Assembly (NCBI GenBank): GCA_023146365.1
Contig: JAGLCE010000126.1
Location: 1 to 18,952, forward strand
Length of the DNA stretch: 18,952 bases
Source of the DNA: Endozoicomonadaceae bacterium
GTDB taxonomy: Bacteria; Pseudomonadota; Gammaproteobacteria; Pseudomonadales; Endozoicomonadaceae
Reading direction: 5' to 3'
The position numbers and the translations under genes were made by a program. The notes under the pieces were generated by a model. The model did no database searches and was not told where the DNA came from. It saw only the letters and a program-made list of their open reading frames with translations. Below are positions 5,929-13,659 of this stretch, piece by piece (positions within the stretch are counted from its first letter, which is position 1; every line of letters begins with the position of its first letter).

Positions 5929-6894
5929 ATGCTTCTCACTACTGCTGCTATCTTGATCGGATTTATTGCTCTCTTATGGAGCGCTGATCAGTTTATCAAT
6001 GGCGCCACCGGCATCGCTCGCAACTTCGGCATGTCCCCCATGCTCATCGGACTGACGATTGTATCACTCGGCACATCGACTCCCGAAATAATGCTCTCAC
6101 TGACAGCCTCCATCTCCCAGCATGCCAACTTGGCTGTCGGTAATGCCCTCGGATCGAATATCGCTAACATCGGCTTTGTACTAGGCATTACCGTCCTCAT
6201 TGTCCCATTGCCAGTACACCGCAAAGTCGCTCTCCGAGAGATCCCCCTGCTGATGGTTATCACGGTATTGGCAGGACTGCTATTGATTGATAACCATCTC
6301 GGACGTATTGACGGAATACTACTGATCAGCGGACTGATACTCACCCTTTACTTAATCTATCACTGGCATCTTCAACCAGAGAGCACGACGCAACCCTCCA
6401 CCGACTCAGAAACCAATGACGAGTTACCAGCAATAAGTAAAAGAAAAGCAGTACGACTGCTGACGGTCGGCCTGCTGACAATGATTGTCAGCTCCTATCT
6501 GCTAGTATGGGGCGCCACAGGCATAGCCCGAGCCCTAGGGATCAGCGAACTGGTCATAGGCCTAACGATTATAGCCATTGGCTCCAGTCTTCCAGAGCTG
6601 GCGACCTCTGTGGTCAGCGCCCTGAAAAAACACCATGACATTGCGCTGGGAAATATTGTAGGCTCTAACATCTTTAACTTGCTGCTCGTCATGGCAGTGC
6701 CTGGTCTTGTTGCACCGGCCATGATTGATCCTGCCGCATTCCACCGCGACGTACCCGTCATGACAGCCATAACAGCACTACTGCTGATATTGACGCTGGC
6801 CGGACGCAAGCGCCAAATGATCGGGCAAGGAGCCGGTATACTGTTGGTAGCGTGCTATTTTAGTTACACTCTGCTGTTGTACCTGCAAAGCTGA
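5929..6894 (+). CDS. yrbG: Calcium/sodium antiporter of the CaCA family
   Basis: This inner-membrane cation exchanger has 321 aa; E. coli YrbG has 325. Two inverted homologous halves are clear. Repeat 1 has GTSTPE (48-53) and GNALGSNIANIGFVLG (71-86). Repeat 2 has GSSLPE (218-223) and GNIVGSNIFN (241-250). These alpha repeats carry the acidic and Asn residues that bind the ions. About ten hydrophobic segments are visible, and the hydrophilic stretch at 148-172 is the loop between the halves. No strong ribosome site precedes the ATG. It opens the conserved yrbG-kdsD-kdsC-lptCAB cluster, although mla genes, often upstream in relatives, are replaced here by accessory DNA. It is not itself needed for LPS synthesis. 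Confidence 0.93.
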   Translation: MLLTTAAILIGFIALLWSADQFINGATGIARNFGMSPMLIGLTIVSLGTSTPEIMLSLTASISQHANLAVGNALGSNIANIGFVLGITVLIVPLPVHRKVALREIPLLMVITVLAGLLLIDNHLGRIDGILLISGLILTLYLIYHWHLQPESTTQPSTDSETNDELPAISKRKAVRLLTVGLLTMIVSSYLLVWGATGIARALGISELVIGLTIIAIGSSLPELATSVVSALKKHHDIALGNIVGSNIFNLLLVMAVPGLVAPAMIDPAAFHRDVPVMTAITALLLILTLAGRKRQMIGQGAGILLVACYFSYTLLLYLQS

Positions 6895-6957
6895 TACACT
6901 AAAGCCTCTGAAGTTCACAGTAACCTCTCAACCTAATATCTATCTGGCCGAGTAACA

Positions 6958-7932
6958 ATGACCCACCCGGAAGCCTTTATCGCGTCAGGCCGACGCACTG
7001 TAGATCTTGAATGCAAGGCGGTTGACGCTCTGCACCATCGTATCGACAAACACTTTGCAGAAGCCTGCAGCATGATGCTCGCCTGTACGGGTCGAATTAT
7101 CGTTGTTGGCATGGGCAAGTCGGGTCATATCGGTCACAAGATCGCCGCCACGTTGGCCAGCACCGGCACCCCCTCATTTTTCGTGCACCCTGCAGAGGCC
7201 AGCCATGGCGACATTGGCATGATCATCCGCAATGATATCGTGCTAGCACTGTCGAACTCAGGCAATACCACTGAAGTAGTCACCCTGATTCCACTGCTAA
7301 AGCGTTTGGGTATCCCTCTGATCAGCATGACCGGAAACAGCGATTCCACCTTGGCATGCGCCTCCGACATCCATCTGAACGTCAGCGTTGACAAGGAAGC
7401 TTGCCCGCTGGATCTCGCCCCCACATCCAGCACCACGGTGACACTGGTCATGGGCGATGCTTTAGCCATTTCCATGCTGGAAGCTCGCGGATTTACCGCC
7501 GAAGATTTTGCCTTTTCTCACCCTGGCGGTAGCTTGGGACGCCGACTACTTCTGAAAGTCTCTGATATTATGCACATTGGCAACCGCATTCCCCAAGTCA
7601 AGCAAGGCACACTGCTCGGGCAGGCGCTACTGGAAATCACAGGTAAAGGCTTGGGCATCACGGCAGTTTGCAATGAACAACTAACGATCATCGGCGTCTT
7701 CACCGATGGCGACCTGCGCCGAACGTTGGATCAAAACATGGATCCACGAACCTGTTTTATTGATGATGTCATGACTCGTAACTGCATCACGGTACGAGAT
7801 AACATTCTCGCAGCAGAAGCACTTCATATCATGGACGAACACAAGATCAATGCTTTAATCTGTGTTGATGAACACAATCACGCCATTGGTGCCATTAATA
7901 TGCATGACCTGCTCAAGGCTGGAGTCGTTTGA
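6958..7932 (+). CDS. kdsD: D-arabinose 5-phosphate isomerase
   Basis: The enzyme converts ribulose 5-phosphate to arabinose 5-phosphate, the first step towards Kdo for lipopolysaccharide inner core, in the cytoplasm. It has 324 aa (E. coli KdsD 328). The SIS domain (about 40-175) shows GMGKSGHIGHK (51-61) and the phosphate-sugar loop SNSGNTTE (99-106). The linker motif HPGGSLGRRLL (188-198) is characteristic. Two CBS domains follow (about 205-262 and 270-322), with FTDGDLRR in the first. The gene ends directly at the kdsC start (TGAATG), so translation is probably coupled. Confidence 0.96.
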   Translation: MTHPEAFIASGRRTVDLECKAVDALHHRIDKHFAEACSMMLACTGRIIVVGMGKSGHIGHKIAATLASTGTPSFFVHPAEASHGDIGMIIRNDIVLALSNSGNTTEVVTLIPLLKRLGIPLISMTGNSDSTLACASDIHLNVSVDKEACPLDLAPTSSTTVTLVMGDALAISMLEARGFTAEDFAFSHPGGSLGRRLLLKVSDIMHIGNRIPQVKQGTLLGQALLEITGKGLGITAVCNEQLTIIGVFTDGDLRRTLDQNMDPRTCFIDDVMTRNCITVRDNILAAEALHIMDEHKINALICVDEHNHAIGAINMHDLLKAGVV

Positions 7933-8457
7933 ATGAATACTACACTGCTTGCAAAAGCAAAACAGATCAAACTAGCCGTTTTTGATGTCGATGGCGTTCT
8001 TTCAGAGGGTCACCTCTATTTCACATCCCACGACGAAGAGATCAAAGCCTTCAACGCCCAGGATGGACTAGGCATCAAACTGCTTCAGAACAGCGGTATT
8101 CAAACAGCGATCATTACCGTTCGAAAATCACCGCTGGTAGAGAAGCGCGCCAAAGGCTTAGGTATTACACATATCGAGCAGGGCCAAGAAGATAAGCTGA
8201 CGGTACTAACCGCTATACTGGCAAAGCTCAACCTCTCCCTTGATCAGGTCGCCTATCTAGGCGATGACCTCCCTGATTTAGCTGCCATACGACGCGTCGG
8301 ACTCGGCATGGCAGTCGCTAATGCGCACGACTTTGTCAAACAGCACGCCGATGGTGTAACCTGCCGAAAAGGCGGAGACGGTGCCGTTCGCGAATTCTGC
8401 GAGCTGATCATGGATGCACAGGGCACTCTCGACGCTGCACAAGCTGCATATCTCTGA
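7933..8457 (+). CDS. kdsC: 3-deoxy-D-manno-octulosonate 8-phosphate phosphatase
   Basis: This HAD-family phosphatase removes phosphate from Kdo-8-P to give Kdo. It has 174 aa with the short, cap-less C0 fold that forms tetramers. Motif I is FDVDG (17-21) with nucleophile D18 and acid/base D20. Motif III/IV is K88 and YLGDDLPDL (108-116) with the Mg ligands D111 and D112. The end RKGGDGAVREFCELI is typical. Motif II reads ITVRKS where most family members have ITGRKS, a small oddity. It starts immediately after the kdsD stop, and lptC follows after 41 bp, in one probable operon. Confidence 0.95.
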   Translation: MNTTLLAKAKQIKLAVFDVDGVLSEGHLYFTSHDEEIKAFNAQDGLGIKLLQNSGIQTAIITVRKSPLVEKRAKGLGITHIEQGQEDKLTVLTAILAKLNLSLDQVAYLGDDLPDLAAIRRVGLGMAVANAHDFVKQHADGVTCRKGGDGAVREFCELIMDAQGTLDAAQAAYL

Positions 8458-8498
8458 TTATCAAAATCAAGAGTTGGAAGAAAGCAGGTTAAGATATC

Positions 8499-9068
8499 AT
8501 GCCTCTACGACAGATTTTATTCATGGTAGTATCTGTCGTCTTGGCGATCGGTGCGGGGTATCGGCTCTACAAAACCAACTTGAAAGTTTCGCACCAGATC
8601 ACAACCAACCCCTCCGAACTCAAGGTACCGGATTTCTTCTCATATAACGTCCACATTCGAGAGTTTAATGAGAGCGGACAACTGAAATCAGACTTAACCG
8701 CTAACGAGATCAACCACTTTCCGCACAACGAAATCACATTGTTATCCAGCCCGGCCCTCTGGAACTACAGCGACGACCTAACCTATTGGCACACTGTCGC
8801 TGACAGAGGTCGTATCTTGCCGGATGGTAAAACCCTTGAACTGAAGAACAACGTGCTCATCACCCAAATAGCAGACAGCACACCGCAGCTGCGCATGCAC
8901 ACAGACCTCCTGACCATCGATTCTAATCAGGATTTTTTCCATACTGATCGACCGGTGGTGATTTTCAACTCCCACAGCCTCATGAAAGCCAATGGCATGA
9001 AAACCTTTTATAAACAGGATTTTGTCCATTTAAAATCCAAGGTTAGGGGCGTATATGAACCCCGCTAA
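8499..9068 (+). CDS. lptC: LPS export protein LptC
   Basis: LptC is the bitopic inner-membrane part of the Lpt machine. It takes LPS from LptB2FG and hands it to LptA. The 189-aa protein (E. coli 191) has one N-terminal membrane helix at about 5-22 (ILFMVVSVVLAIGAGY). The beta-jellyroll follows, with YNVHIREFNESGQLKSDLTA (49-68) and the central YWHTVADRGRILPDGKTLEL segment typical of the family. The C-terminal part (residues about 140-186) carries the LptA docking edge. The gene overlaps lptA by 14 bp, so the two are translated together. Confidence 0.93.
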   Translation: MPLRQILFMVVSVVLAIGAGYRLYKTNLKVSHQITTNPSELKVPDFFSYNVHIREFNESGQLKSDLTANEINHFPHNEITLLSSPALWNYSDDLTYWHTVADRGRILPDGKTLELKNNVLITQIADSTPQLRMHTDLLTIDSNQDFFHTDRPVVIFNSHSLMKANGMKTFYKQDFVHLKSKVRGVYEPR

Positions 9069-9591
9069 ACTCTTTATTCCTTTATTGACCACTATGGCGC
9101 TATTCAATGCGATGACCGTATCTGCCTTGCTAAGCGACCGAAAAAAACCGATACATATATCCTCTGATTCAGCAGATATAGACAACAAAAACGGCATTTC
9201 TATCTATCGTGGCAACGTGATCATTACGCAGGGCACTACAAAACTAACAGGTGACATCATTACCCTCTATTCTCAGAACCATCAGATTCAGAAGGTAGTT
9301 TCCCAAGGCGGAGAAAAACAGGCCTATTTTGAAGAGGAGCAAAATGCGAAAAGCTTGCTAAAAGCTTGGGGTCAAACGATCAAGTACCACTTTGACAGCG
9401 ACAGGATTGAGCTGATAAAACAGGCTCGTTTGGAACAAAAAAATGATATCTTTACCGGCGATCTCATTGAATACAATCAACAGAATCAGATCGTCAACGC
9501 AAAATCGGAGAATAATCGTCAAGGCAAACGTGTTGAGATGATTATTCAGCCACACCAACGAAACAACCTTCAACAGAGTCAACCAGACTAG
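9055..9591 (+). CDS. lptA: Periplasmic LPS transport protein LptA
   Basis: LptA forms the periplasmic bridge that carries LPS to LptD in the outer membrane. The 178-aa protein has a signal peptide with a hydrophobic core (LFIPLLTTMALFNAM) and a likely cleavage after V-S-A (residue 24). The OstA jellyroll follows: PIHISSDSADIDNKNGI, then YRGNVIITQGTTKLTGD (52-68), the most conserved stretch. The Gln/Asn-rich tail (about 155-178) is probably disordered. It overlaps lptC and precedes lptB by 58 bp. The genes for LptD, LptE, LptF and LptG are not in view. Confidence 0.94.
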   Translation: MNPAKLFIPLLTTMALFNAMTVSALLSDRKKPIHISSDSADIDNKNGISIYRGNVIITQGTTKLTGDIITLYSQNHQIQKVVSQGGEKQAYFEEEQNAKSLLKAWGQTIKYHFDSDRIELIKQARLEQKNDIFTGDLIEYNQQNQIVNAKSENNRQGKRVEMIIQPHQRNNLQQSQPD

Positions 9592-9649
9592 CACGACCGT
9601 AGCCAATCCCAATCATTTTGATCGACAACCATCAAACGACAGTGACCGT

Positions 9650-10375
9650 ATGACTAAACTTAAAGCCTGTAACCTCAAAAAGCAGTACCGCAATCGCTGG
9701 GTCGTCAAAGATGTTTCTATCAGCATTGAAAACGGACAGATTGTCGGTTTACTGGGTCCAAACGGCGCCGGCAAAACCACATGCTTCTACATGATTGTCG
9801 GACTAGTGCACGCCGATGGCGGCATGATTCATATCGACAACCAGGATATTACATCACTGCCCATGCATGGCCGCGCCCGCGCCGGCATTGGCTATCTCCC
9901 TCAGGAAGCCTCCATCTTCCGCAAGCTTAGCGTTGCAGATAACCTGATGGCCATTCTTGAGACCCGCAAGGATCTGAACAATGCCCAGCGTGTTGAAAAG
10001 CAGGAACAGTTGTTGGAAGAGTTCAACATCCAGCATATCCGCAACAATATAGGCATGAGCCTATCCGGTGGCGAACGTCGGCGGGTAGAAATTGCCCGCT
10101 CCCTTGCCACAGAACCATCATTTATTTTGCTGGATGAACCGTTTGCGGGCGTCGATCCCATTTCAGTCAATGATATCAAGCAAATTATTCAACAATTAAA
10201 ACATCGCGGCATTGGCGTATTAATCACCGACCACAACGTACGTGAAACACTGAATATTTGTGAACACGCCTACATTGTCAGTGAAGGTCGAATCATTGCA
10301 GAAGGCGACAGCCACGCAGTAATGGCCAACCAGCAGGTTCGCGACGTTTATCTAGGCAAAGACTTCCGTATCTGA
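9650..10375 (+). CDS. lptB: LPS export ABC transporter ATPase LptB
   Basis: LptB is the cytoplasmic ATPase that powers LPS extraction from the inner membrane with LptF and LptG. All ABC motifs are intact in its 241 aa: Walker A GPNGAGKT (36-43), Q-loop Q85, signature LSGGE (138-142), Walker B FILLDEP (158-164) with catalytic E163, D-loop and switch H195 in TDHN. The start MTKLKACNLKKQY matches the family's usual N-terminus even though the upstream ribosome site is weak. It follows lptA and precedes rpoN, the usual order in gammaproteobacteria. Confidence 0.97.
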   Translation: MTKLKACNLKKQYRNRWVVKDVSISIENGQIVGLLGPNGAGKTTCFYMIVGLVHADGGMIHIDNQDITSLPMHGRARAGIGYLPQEASIFRKLSVADNLMAILETRKDLNNAQRVEKQEQLLEEFNIQHIRNNIGMSLSGGERRRVEIARSLATEPSFILLDEPFAGVDPISVNDIKQIIQQLKHRGIGVLITDHNVRETLNICEHAYIVSEGRIIAEGDSHAVMANQQVRDVYLGKDFRI

Positions 10376-10397
10376 CGCAAAATTCAATTCAGGCCAC

Positions 10398-10403
10398 TAT
10401 ACT
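10398..10403 (+). promoter_or_regulatory. Possible -10 element upstream of rpoN
   Basis: TATACT lies about 107 bases before the rpoN start, in the 134-bp gap after lptB. No good -35 element is seen at 16-18 bp. It could give rpoN its own transcript apart from the lpt operon. The evidence is one hexamer only. Confidence 0.25.
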
Positions 10404-10509
10404 GTCATATCTTTGCAAGCTACTGTCGCAAACGTTTAATCGAACCCTGAAGAGTCAATAATCACGGTAATCATAAATCAAATGATGTTCAATCAGAATT
10501 GGTAGCACC

Positions 10510-12012
10510 ATGTCACTATCGCTGGAACTAAAGATTGGCCAGCACCTAACCCTGTCCCCGCAGTTACAGCAGGCCATACGGTTGTTGCAACTCTCAGCAG
10601 TAGATCTTCAACAGGAAATTCAGCAGGCCATTGAAAATAACCCCCTTTTGGAACAGGAAGAGACCGATGGCGATGGCGATCGCTCTGACGACGATGCGAA
10701 TGCTCAAGATATTGATATCTCCGACAAAACGAGCCAAACCGATATTTCCGAGGACGAAACAACAGAACAACAGGCAAAAGAATTAAAGCCTCAAGATGAA
10801 TGGAGCGAGCAAATTCCCAGCGAACTACCGACGGACAGCAGTTGGGATGACGTCTATCAATCCTCCTCCAACCCACCAAGCGAACAGTCTAATGACGATA
10901 TCGCCAGCCGCAACAGTGTCTCCGAATCACTACAAGATCATCTGGAATGGCAGCTTAACCTAACCCCCATGAGCGATACCGATCGACTGATGGGTATCGC
11001 AATCATCGACTCAATCGACCTTAACGGCTATCTGACCAGCACTCTGGAGGATATTCTGGAAGGCATGGATTCTGAGCTGGACATTGAGCTTGATGAAGTA
11101 GAAGTCATGCTGCATCGCATTCAGCAGTTCAGCCCCACCGGTATCGCCTGCCGCAACCTGCGTGAGTGCCTAATGCTACAGCTTGGCGACTCTGCCTATC
11201 AGGATAACCCAGCACTCTATGCCGCTAAACAGGTCGTTGATCAACACCTTGCTCGCCTTGGCAACCGTGATTACACAACGATCATGCGCAGAACCAAGCT
11301 CAAGGAAGCAGAGCTAAAACAGGCCATTGAGCTGATCCAGACACTGAACCCCAAGCCTGGCAACAGCATCGAAACTGAAAAGACGGAGTATATCATTCCT
11401 GATGTACTGGTCAGTAAACAACAGAATGGATGGGTAGTGACACTCAATTCTGACACGGCACCACGCTTACGCATCAACACGAACTACTCATCACTCATTC
11501 GCCGAGCCGATAACAGTAACGACAATACGTATCTGAAAAACCAGCTTCAGGAAGCCAATTGGTTCATCAAGAGCCTGAAAAATAGAGGTGATACCTTACT
11601 GAAGGTCTCGACTCAGATCGTTAATTATCAACATAGCTTCTTTGATTATGGTGAAGAGGCGATGAAGCCCCTAGTACTGAAAGATATTGCCGAGAGTGTG
11701 GACATGCACGAATCCACTATCTCGCGAGTCACCCGGCATAAATATATGCGCACCCCTCAAGGCATCTTTGAACTGAAGTATTTTTTTTCCAGCCATGTCA
11801 GTACTACCACACACGGAACGTGTTCCTCTACGACGATCAAAGCCCTGATAAAAAAACTGGTGGCCACGGAAAATCCACGCGAACCACTAAGCGACAATAA
11901 AATCGCCGTTTTGCTGGCGGAACAGGATATCCAGGTCGCTCGCCGAACCATTGCCAAATACCGGGAATCCATTCCGATTCCACCATCCAATCAGCGAAAA
12001 AGGCTGGTGTAG
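10510..12012 (+). CDS. rpoN: RNA polymerase sigma-54 factor
   Basis: RpoN directs RNA polymerase to -12/-24 promoters that need activator ATPases, for nitrogen use, motility and other functions. The 500-aa protein has the Gln- and Leu-rich region I (about 1-50, LSPQLQQAIRLLQLSAVDLQ). The acidic region II (about 51-115, many D/E) is next. The core-binding region (about 125-300) and the DNA-binding part with the HTH DIAESVDMHESTISRVT come after. The RpoN box ARRTIAKYRE is at 477-486, where all ten residues fit the consensus. Its C-terminal tail is slightly long. The neighbours hpf, ptsN and ptsO make the usual sigma-54/PTS-Ntr cluster. Confidence 0.97.
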   Translation: MSLSLELKIGQHLTLSPQLQQAIRLLQLSAVDLQQEIQQAIENNPLLEQEETDGDGDRSDDDANAQDIDISDKTSQTDISEDETTEQQAKELKPQDEWSEQIPSELPTDSSWDDVYQSSSNPPSEQSNDDIASRNSVSESLQDHLEWQLNLTPMSDTDRLMGIAIIDSIDLNGYLTSTLEDILEGMDSELDIELDEVEVMLHRIQQFSPTGIACRNLRECLMLQLGDSAYQDNPALYAAKQVVDQHLARLGNRDYTTIMRRTKLKEAELKQAIELIQTLNPKPGNSIETEKTEYIIPDVLVSKQQNGWVVTLNSDTAPRLRINTNYSSLIRRADNSNDNTYLKNQLQEANWFIKSLKNRGDTLLKVSTQIVNYQHSFFDYGEEAMKPLVLKDIAESVDMHESTISRVTRHKYMRTPQGIFELKYFFSSHVSTTTHGTCSSTTIKALIKKLVATENPREPLSDNKIAVLLAEQDIQVARRTIAKYRESIPIPPSNQRKRLV

Positions 12013-12104
12013 TCTACGCTGACACGGGTCATGAATATCAGCACCCACTGCGATAGGCACATACTCAAAAATAGGCCGCAAAAATTCAAGACGACTAGCA
12101 CATA

Positions 12105-12156
12105 GAGTGATACACTCATTTTGTCAGCCTCGGTTTTAAGCACCCAGTGCAAACCG
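12105..12156. promoter_or_regulatory. Inverted repeats in the rpoN-hpf gap
   Basis: GAGTG/CACTC (12105-12117) is a perfect palindrome around ATA. Further on, CGGTTT (12131-12136) pairs with AAACCG (12151-12156), enclosing GCAC/GTGC with loop CCA. The second hairpin lacks a T-run. They may be an operator and a leader-RNA structure controlling hpf. The functions are inference. Confidence 0.35.
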
Positions 12157-12171
12157 AATGTAAAGGAATCG

Positions 12172-12188
12172 GTTACTAGGAGAGTAAC
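12172..12188 (+). promoter_or_regulatory. hpf ribosome site displayed in a hairpin loop
   Basis: GTTACT (12172-12177) and AGTAAC (12183-12188) are perfect complements. The five bases between them are AGGAG, the Shine-Dalgarno sequence of hpf. The hairpin ends two bases before the start codon. In the RNA the ribosome site would sit in the loop, which could either present or restrict it. Confidence 0.6.
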
Positions 12189-12190
12189 GC

Positions 12191-12484
12191 ATGCAAGTTA
12201 ACATCAGCGGACACCATATCGAAGTCACCCAAGCTCTCCGCGAGTATGTTACCAAAAAATTAAATAAGCTTGCTGAACACTGCGATAGCATTACCAAAAT
12301 TCAGGTTACGCTAAACGTGGAAAAAGTTAGACAGCTAGCAGAAGCGACTCTCCGTTTACGGGGTATGGACATCGTAGCCACCGCTGAACATCAGGATATG
12401 TATGCAGCCATCGACCTTCTGGCCGACAAACTTAACCGCCAGATTATCAAACAAAAAGAGAAAACCCTAGGTCGCAAGCAATAA
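12191..12484 (+). CDS. hpf: Ribosome hibernation promoting factor, short form
   Basis: HPF binds the 30S decoding region in stationary phase, and with RMF it drives 70S pairing into 100S dimers. The 97-aa size fits the short (gammaproteobacterial) form, with no C-terminal dimerisation domain. The start MQVNISGHHIEVTQALREYV and the basic C-terminal helix (KLNRQIIKQKEKTLGRKQ, about 80-97) are typical. A strong ribosome site (AGGAG) lies in the loop of a small hairpin. It sits between rpoN and ptsN, as in most relatives. Confidence 0.95.
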   Translation: MQVNISGHHIEVTQALREYVTKKLNKLAEHCDSITKIQVTLNVEKVRQLAEATLRLRGMDIVATAEHQDMYAAIDLLADKLNRQIIKQKEKTLGRKQ

Positions 12485-12526
12485 ACCGACTCACACTAAT
12501 TTCTTCTCACAACGCCCAACACACTA

Positions 12527-13027
12527 ATGAGTATTCGCAAGATTCTTTTGCCCGAGCACGCCCTATGTTGCGTGCAGGATGGCAGCAAAAAGCGCACCTT
12601 GGAACATATTGCCAATCTGATCGAACAGCATGATTCCGCCATCAAAGCCAAGGATCTGCTCAACTTTTTTATTGCGCGTGAAAAGCTGGGAAGTACCGGT
12701 TTGGGTAACGGTGTTGCCATTCCTCACTGTCGTTTATCCTTCTGTAAAAAACCTATCGCAGTACTCCTTCAGTTGGCTCACCCCATTGATTTTGATGCAA
12801 TTGACCGTTACTCGGTCGATCTTGTTTTTGCATTGATTGTGCCTGACAACAGCATCAACGAACATCTTGAGTTACTAAAAACACTGGCAGAAAAATTCAG
12901 TAATCCAGTATTATGTGAGGCTCTACGCAAAGCAAAGAGTAGTGAAACACTGTACCAGCTAATCACCAGCGAGGAGTCATCATTCACCCAAACCATTGAC
13001 GAGACACAGTGTAGCGACAATCAATAA
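12527..13027 (+). CDS. ptsN: PTS system nitrogen regulatory IIA component
   Basis: EIIA-Ntr is the last phosphate acceptor of the regulatory PTS chain (PtsP to NPr to PtsN). It controls potassium uptake, stress and metabolic enzymes and does not carry sugar. The 166-aa protein has the EIIA fold of the mannitol/fructose type. The motif GSTGLGNGVAIPHCRL (55-70) contains the phosphorylated H67. KKRTLEHIANLI (21-32) and the KTLAEKFSN region are typical. It follows hpf by 42 bp. The usual next gene, rapZ, is missing. Confidence 0.95.
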   Translation: MSIRKILLPEHALCCVQDGSKKRTLEHIANLIEQHDSAIKAKDLLNFFIAREKLGSTGLGNGVAIPHCRLSFCKKPIAVLLQLAHPIDFDAIDRYSVDLVFALIVPDNSINEHLELLKTLAEKFSNPVLCEALRKAKSSETLYQLITSEESSFTQTIDETQCSDNQ

Positions 13028-13064
13028 CCACTACCGGCCTCACGACAACAGCATTAGATTAGAG

Positions 13065-13184
13065 ATGCCAATGAATTATTATCAGCCGCTCATGCAGGAC
13101 TTGATTTGTCTCGCACGCACTGAACCCAAACAACTGGCTGCACCGATGGCCAACATTGCTCAGTCTATATCTGCGAGGCTTTAA
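13065..13184 (+). CDS. Possible 37-39 aa small protein in the rapZ position
   Basis: A short reading frame starts at ATG 13065 or, better placed after AGAG, at ATG 13071. It begins MPMNYYQPLMQDLICLARTE and ends PMANIAQSISARL. It is moderately amphipathic, with no membrane segment. It fills most of the 218-bp gap between ptsN and ptsO. It shows no likeness to RapZ, whose P-loop and C-terminal motifs are absent. Coding is unproven, and the gap may be only leader sequence for ptsO. Confidence 0.3.
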   Translation: MPMNYYQPLMQDLICLARTEPKQLAAPMANIAQSISARL

Positions 13185-13245
13185 CCAAAGGTCTCCAACA
13201 GACGCAGAGCAGCGTCTAGGTTCTGCACAAAGAGATTGAGACACA

Positions 13246-13515
13246 ATGATTCATGAAACCATTATTATAAAAAACAGGCTGGGCCTGCACGCCAGGGCAG
13301 CAGCCAAATTCGTTACGATCAGCTCCTCGTTTGCCAGCCGCATCAGCTTGGGACGGGAGGAGCAGATGGTGGACGGAAAAAGCATTATGTCTGTTATGAT
13401 GCTGGCTGCCAGCCAAGGAACAGAATTGATCGTAGAAGCTGAAGGTCATGATGAGAGACAAGCATTTCAAGCCATCTACTCGCTGGTTGATGACTATTTT
13501 GGTGAGGAAGGGTAA
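13246..13515 (+). CDS. ptsO: Phosphocarrier NPr of the nitrogen PTS
   Basis: NPr passes phosphate from PtsP to PtsN. The 89-aa HPr fold has the phosphorylation motif NRLGLHARAAAKF (10-22) with H15, and the region around S46 (GKSIMSVMMLAASQG, 44-58) that in other HPr proteins interacts with partner proteins. The start has a GAGA-type ribosome site. It follows ptsN after a gap without rapZ. The 144 bp after it contain a hairpin before mgtE. Confidence 0.95.
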   Translation: MIHETIIIKNRLGLHARAAAKFVTISSSFASRISLGREEQMVDGKSIMSVMMLAASQGTELIVEAEGHDERQAFQAIYSLVDDYFGEEG

Positions 13516-13565
13516 TATCTCACCGTTCACTGAAAACCTGTTTCAAATACACATTCATCACCCAT

Positions 13566-13598
13566 GTTAGTCACTAGCCCAACCGCTAGCACGCTAAC
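13566..13598. promoter_or_regulatory. Two-tier hairpin upstream of mgtE
   Basis: GTTAG (13566-13570) pairs with CTAAC (13594-13598), and inside it CTAGC (13574-13578) pairs with GCTAG (13585-13589) around the loop CCAACC. There is no T-run, so it is not a standard terminator. It may be a leader structure of mgtE or an mRNA stabiliser for ptsO. It has no resemblance to the Mg-sensing M-box. Confidence 0.35.
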
Positions 13599-13659
13599 GA
13601 TTATTCAAACAGATCACTTGCTGTCTACCATCGCTTGCAGTCAAGAACAGGCATGACAC

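Noticed and set aside
13516..13659. Mg-sensing riboswitch before mgtE
   Set aside because: The 144-bp leader lacks the size and conserved elements of an M-box; only a simple hairpin is seen.
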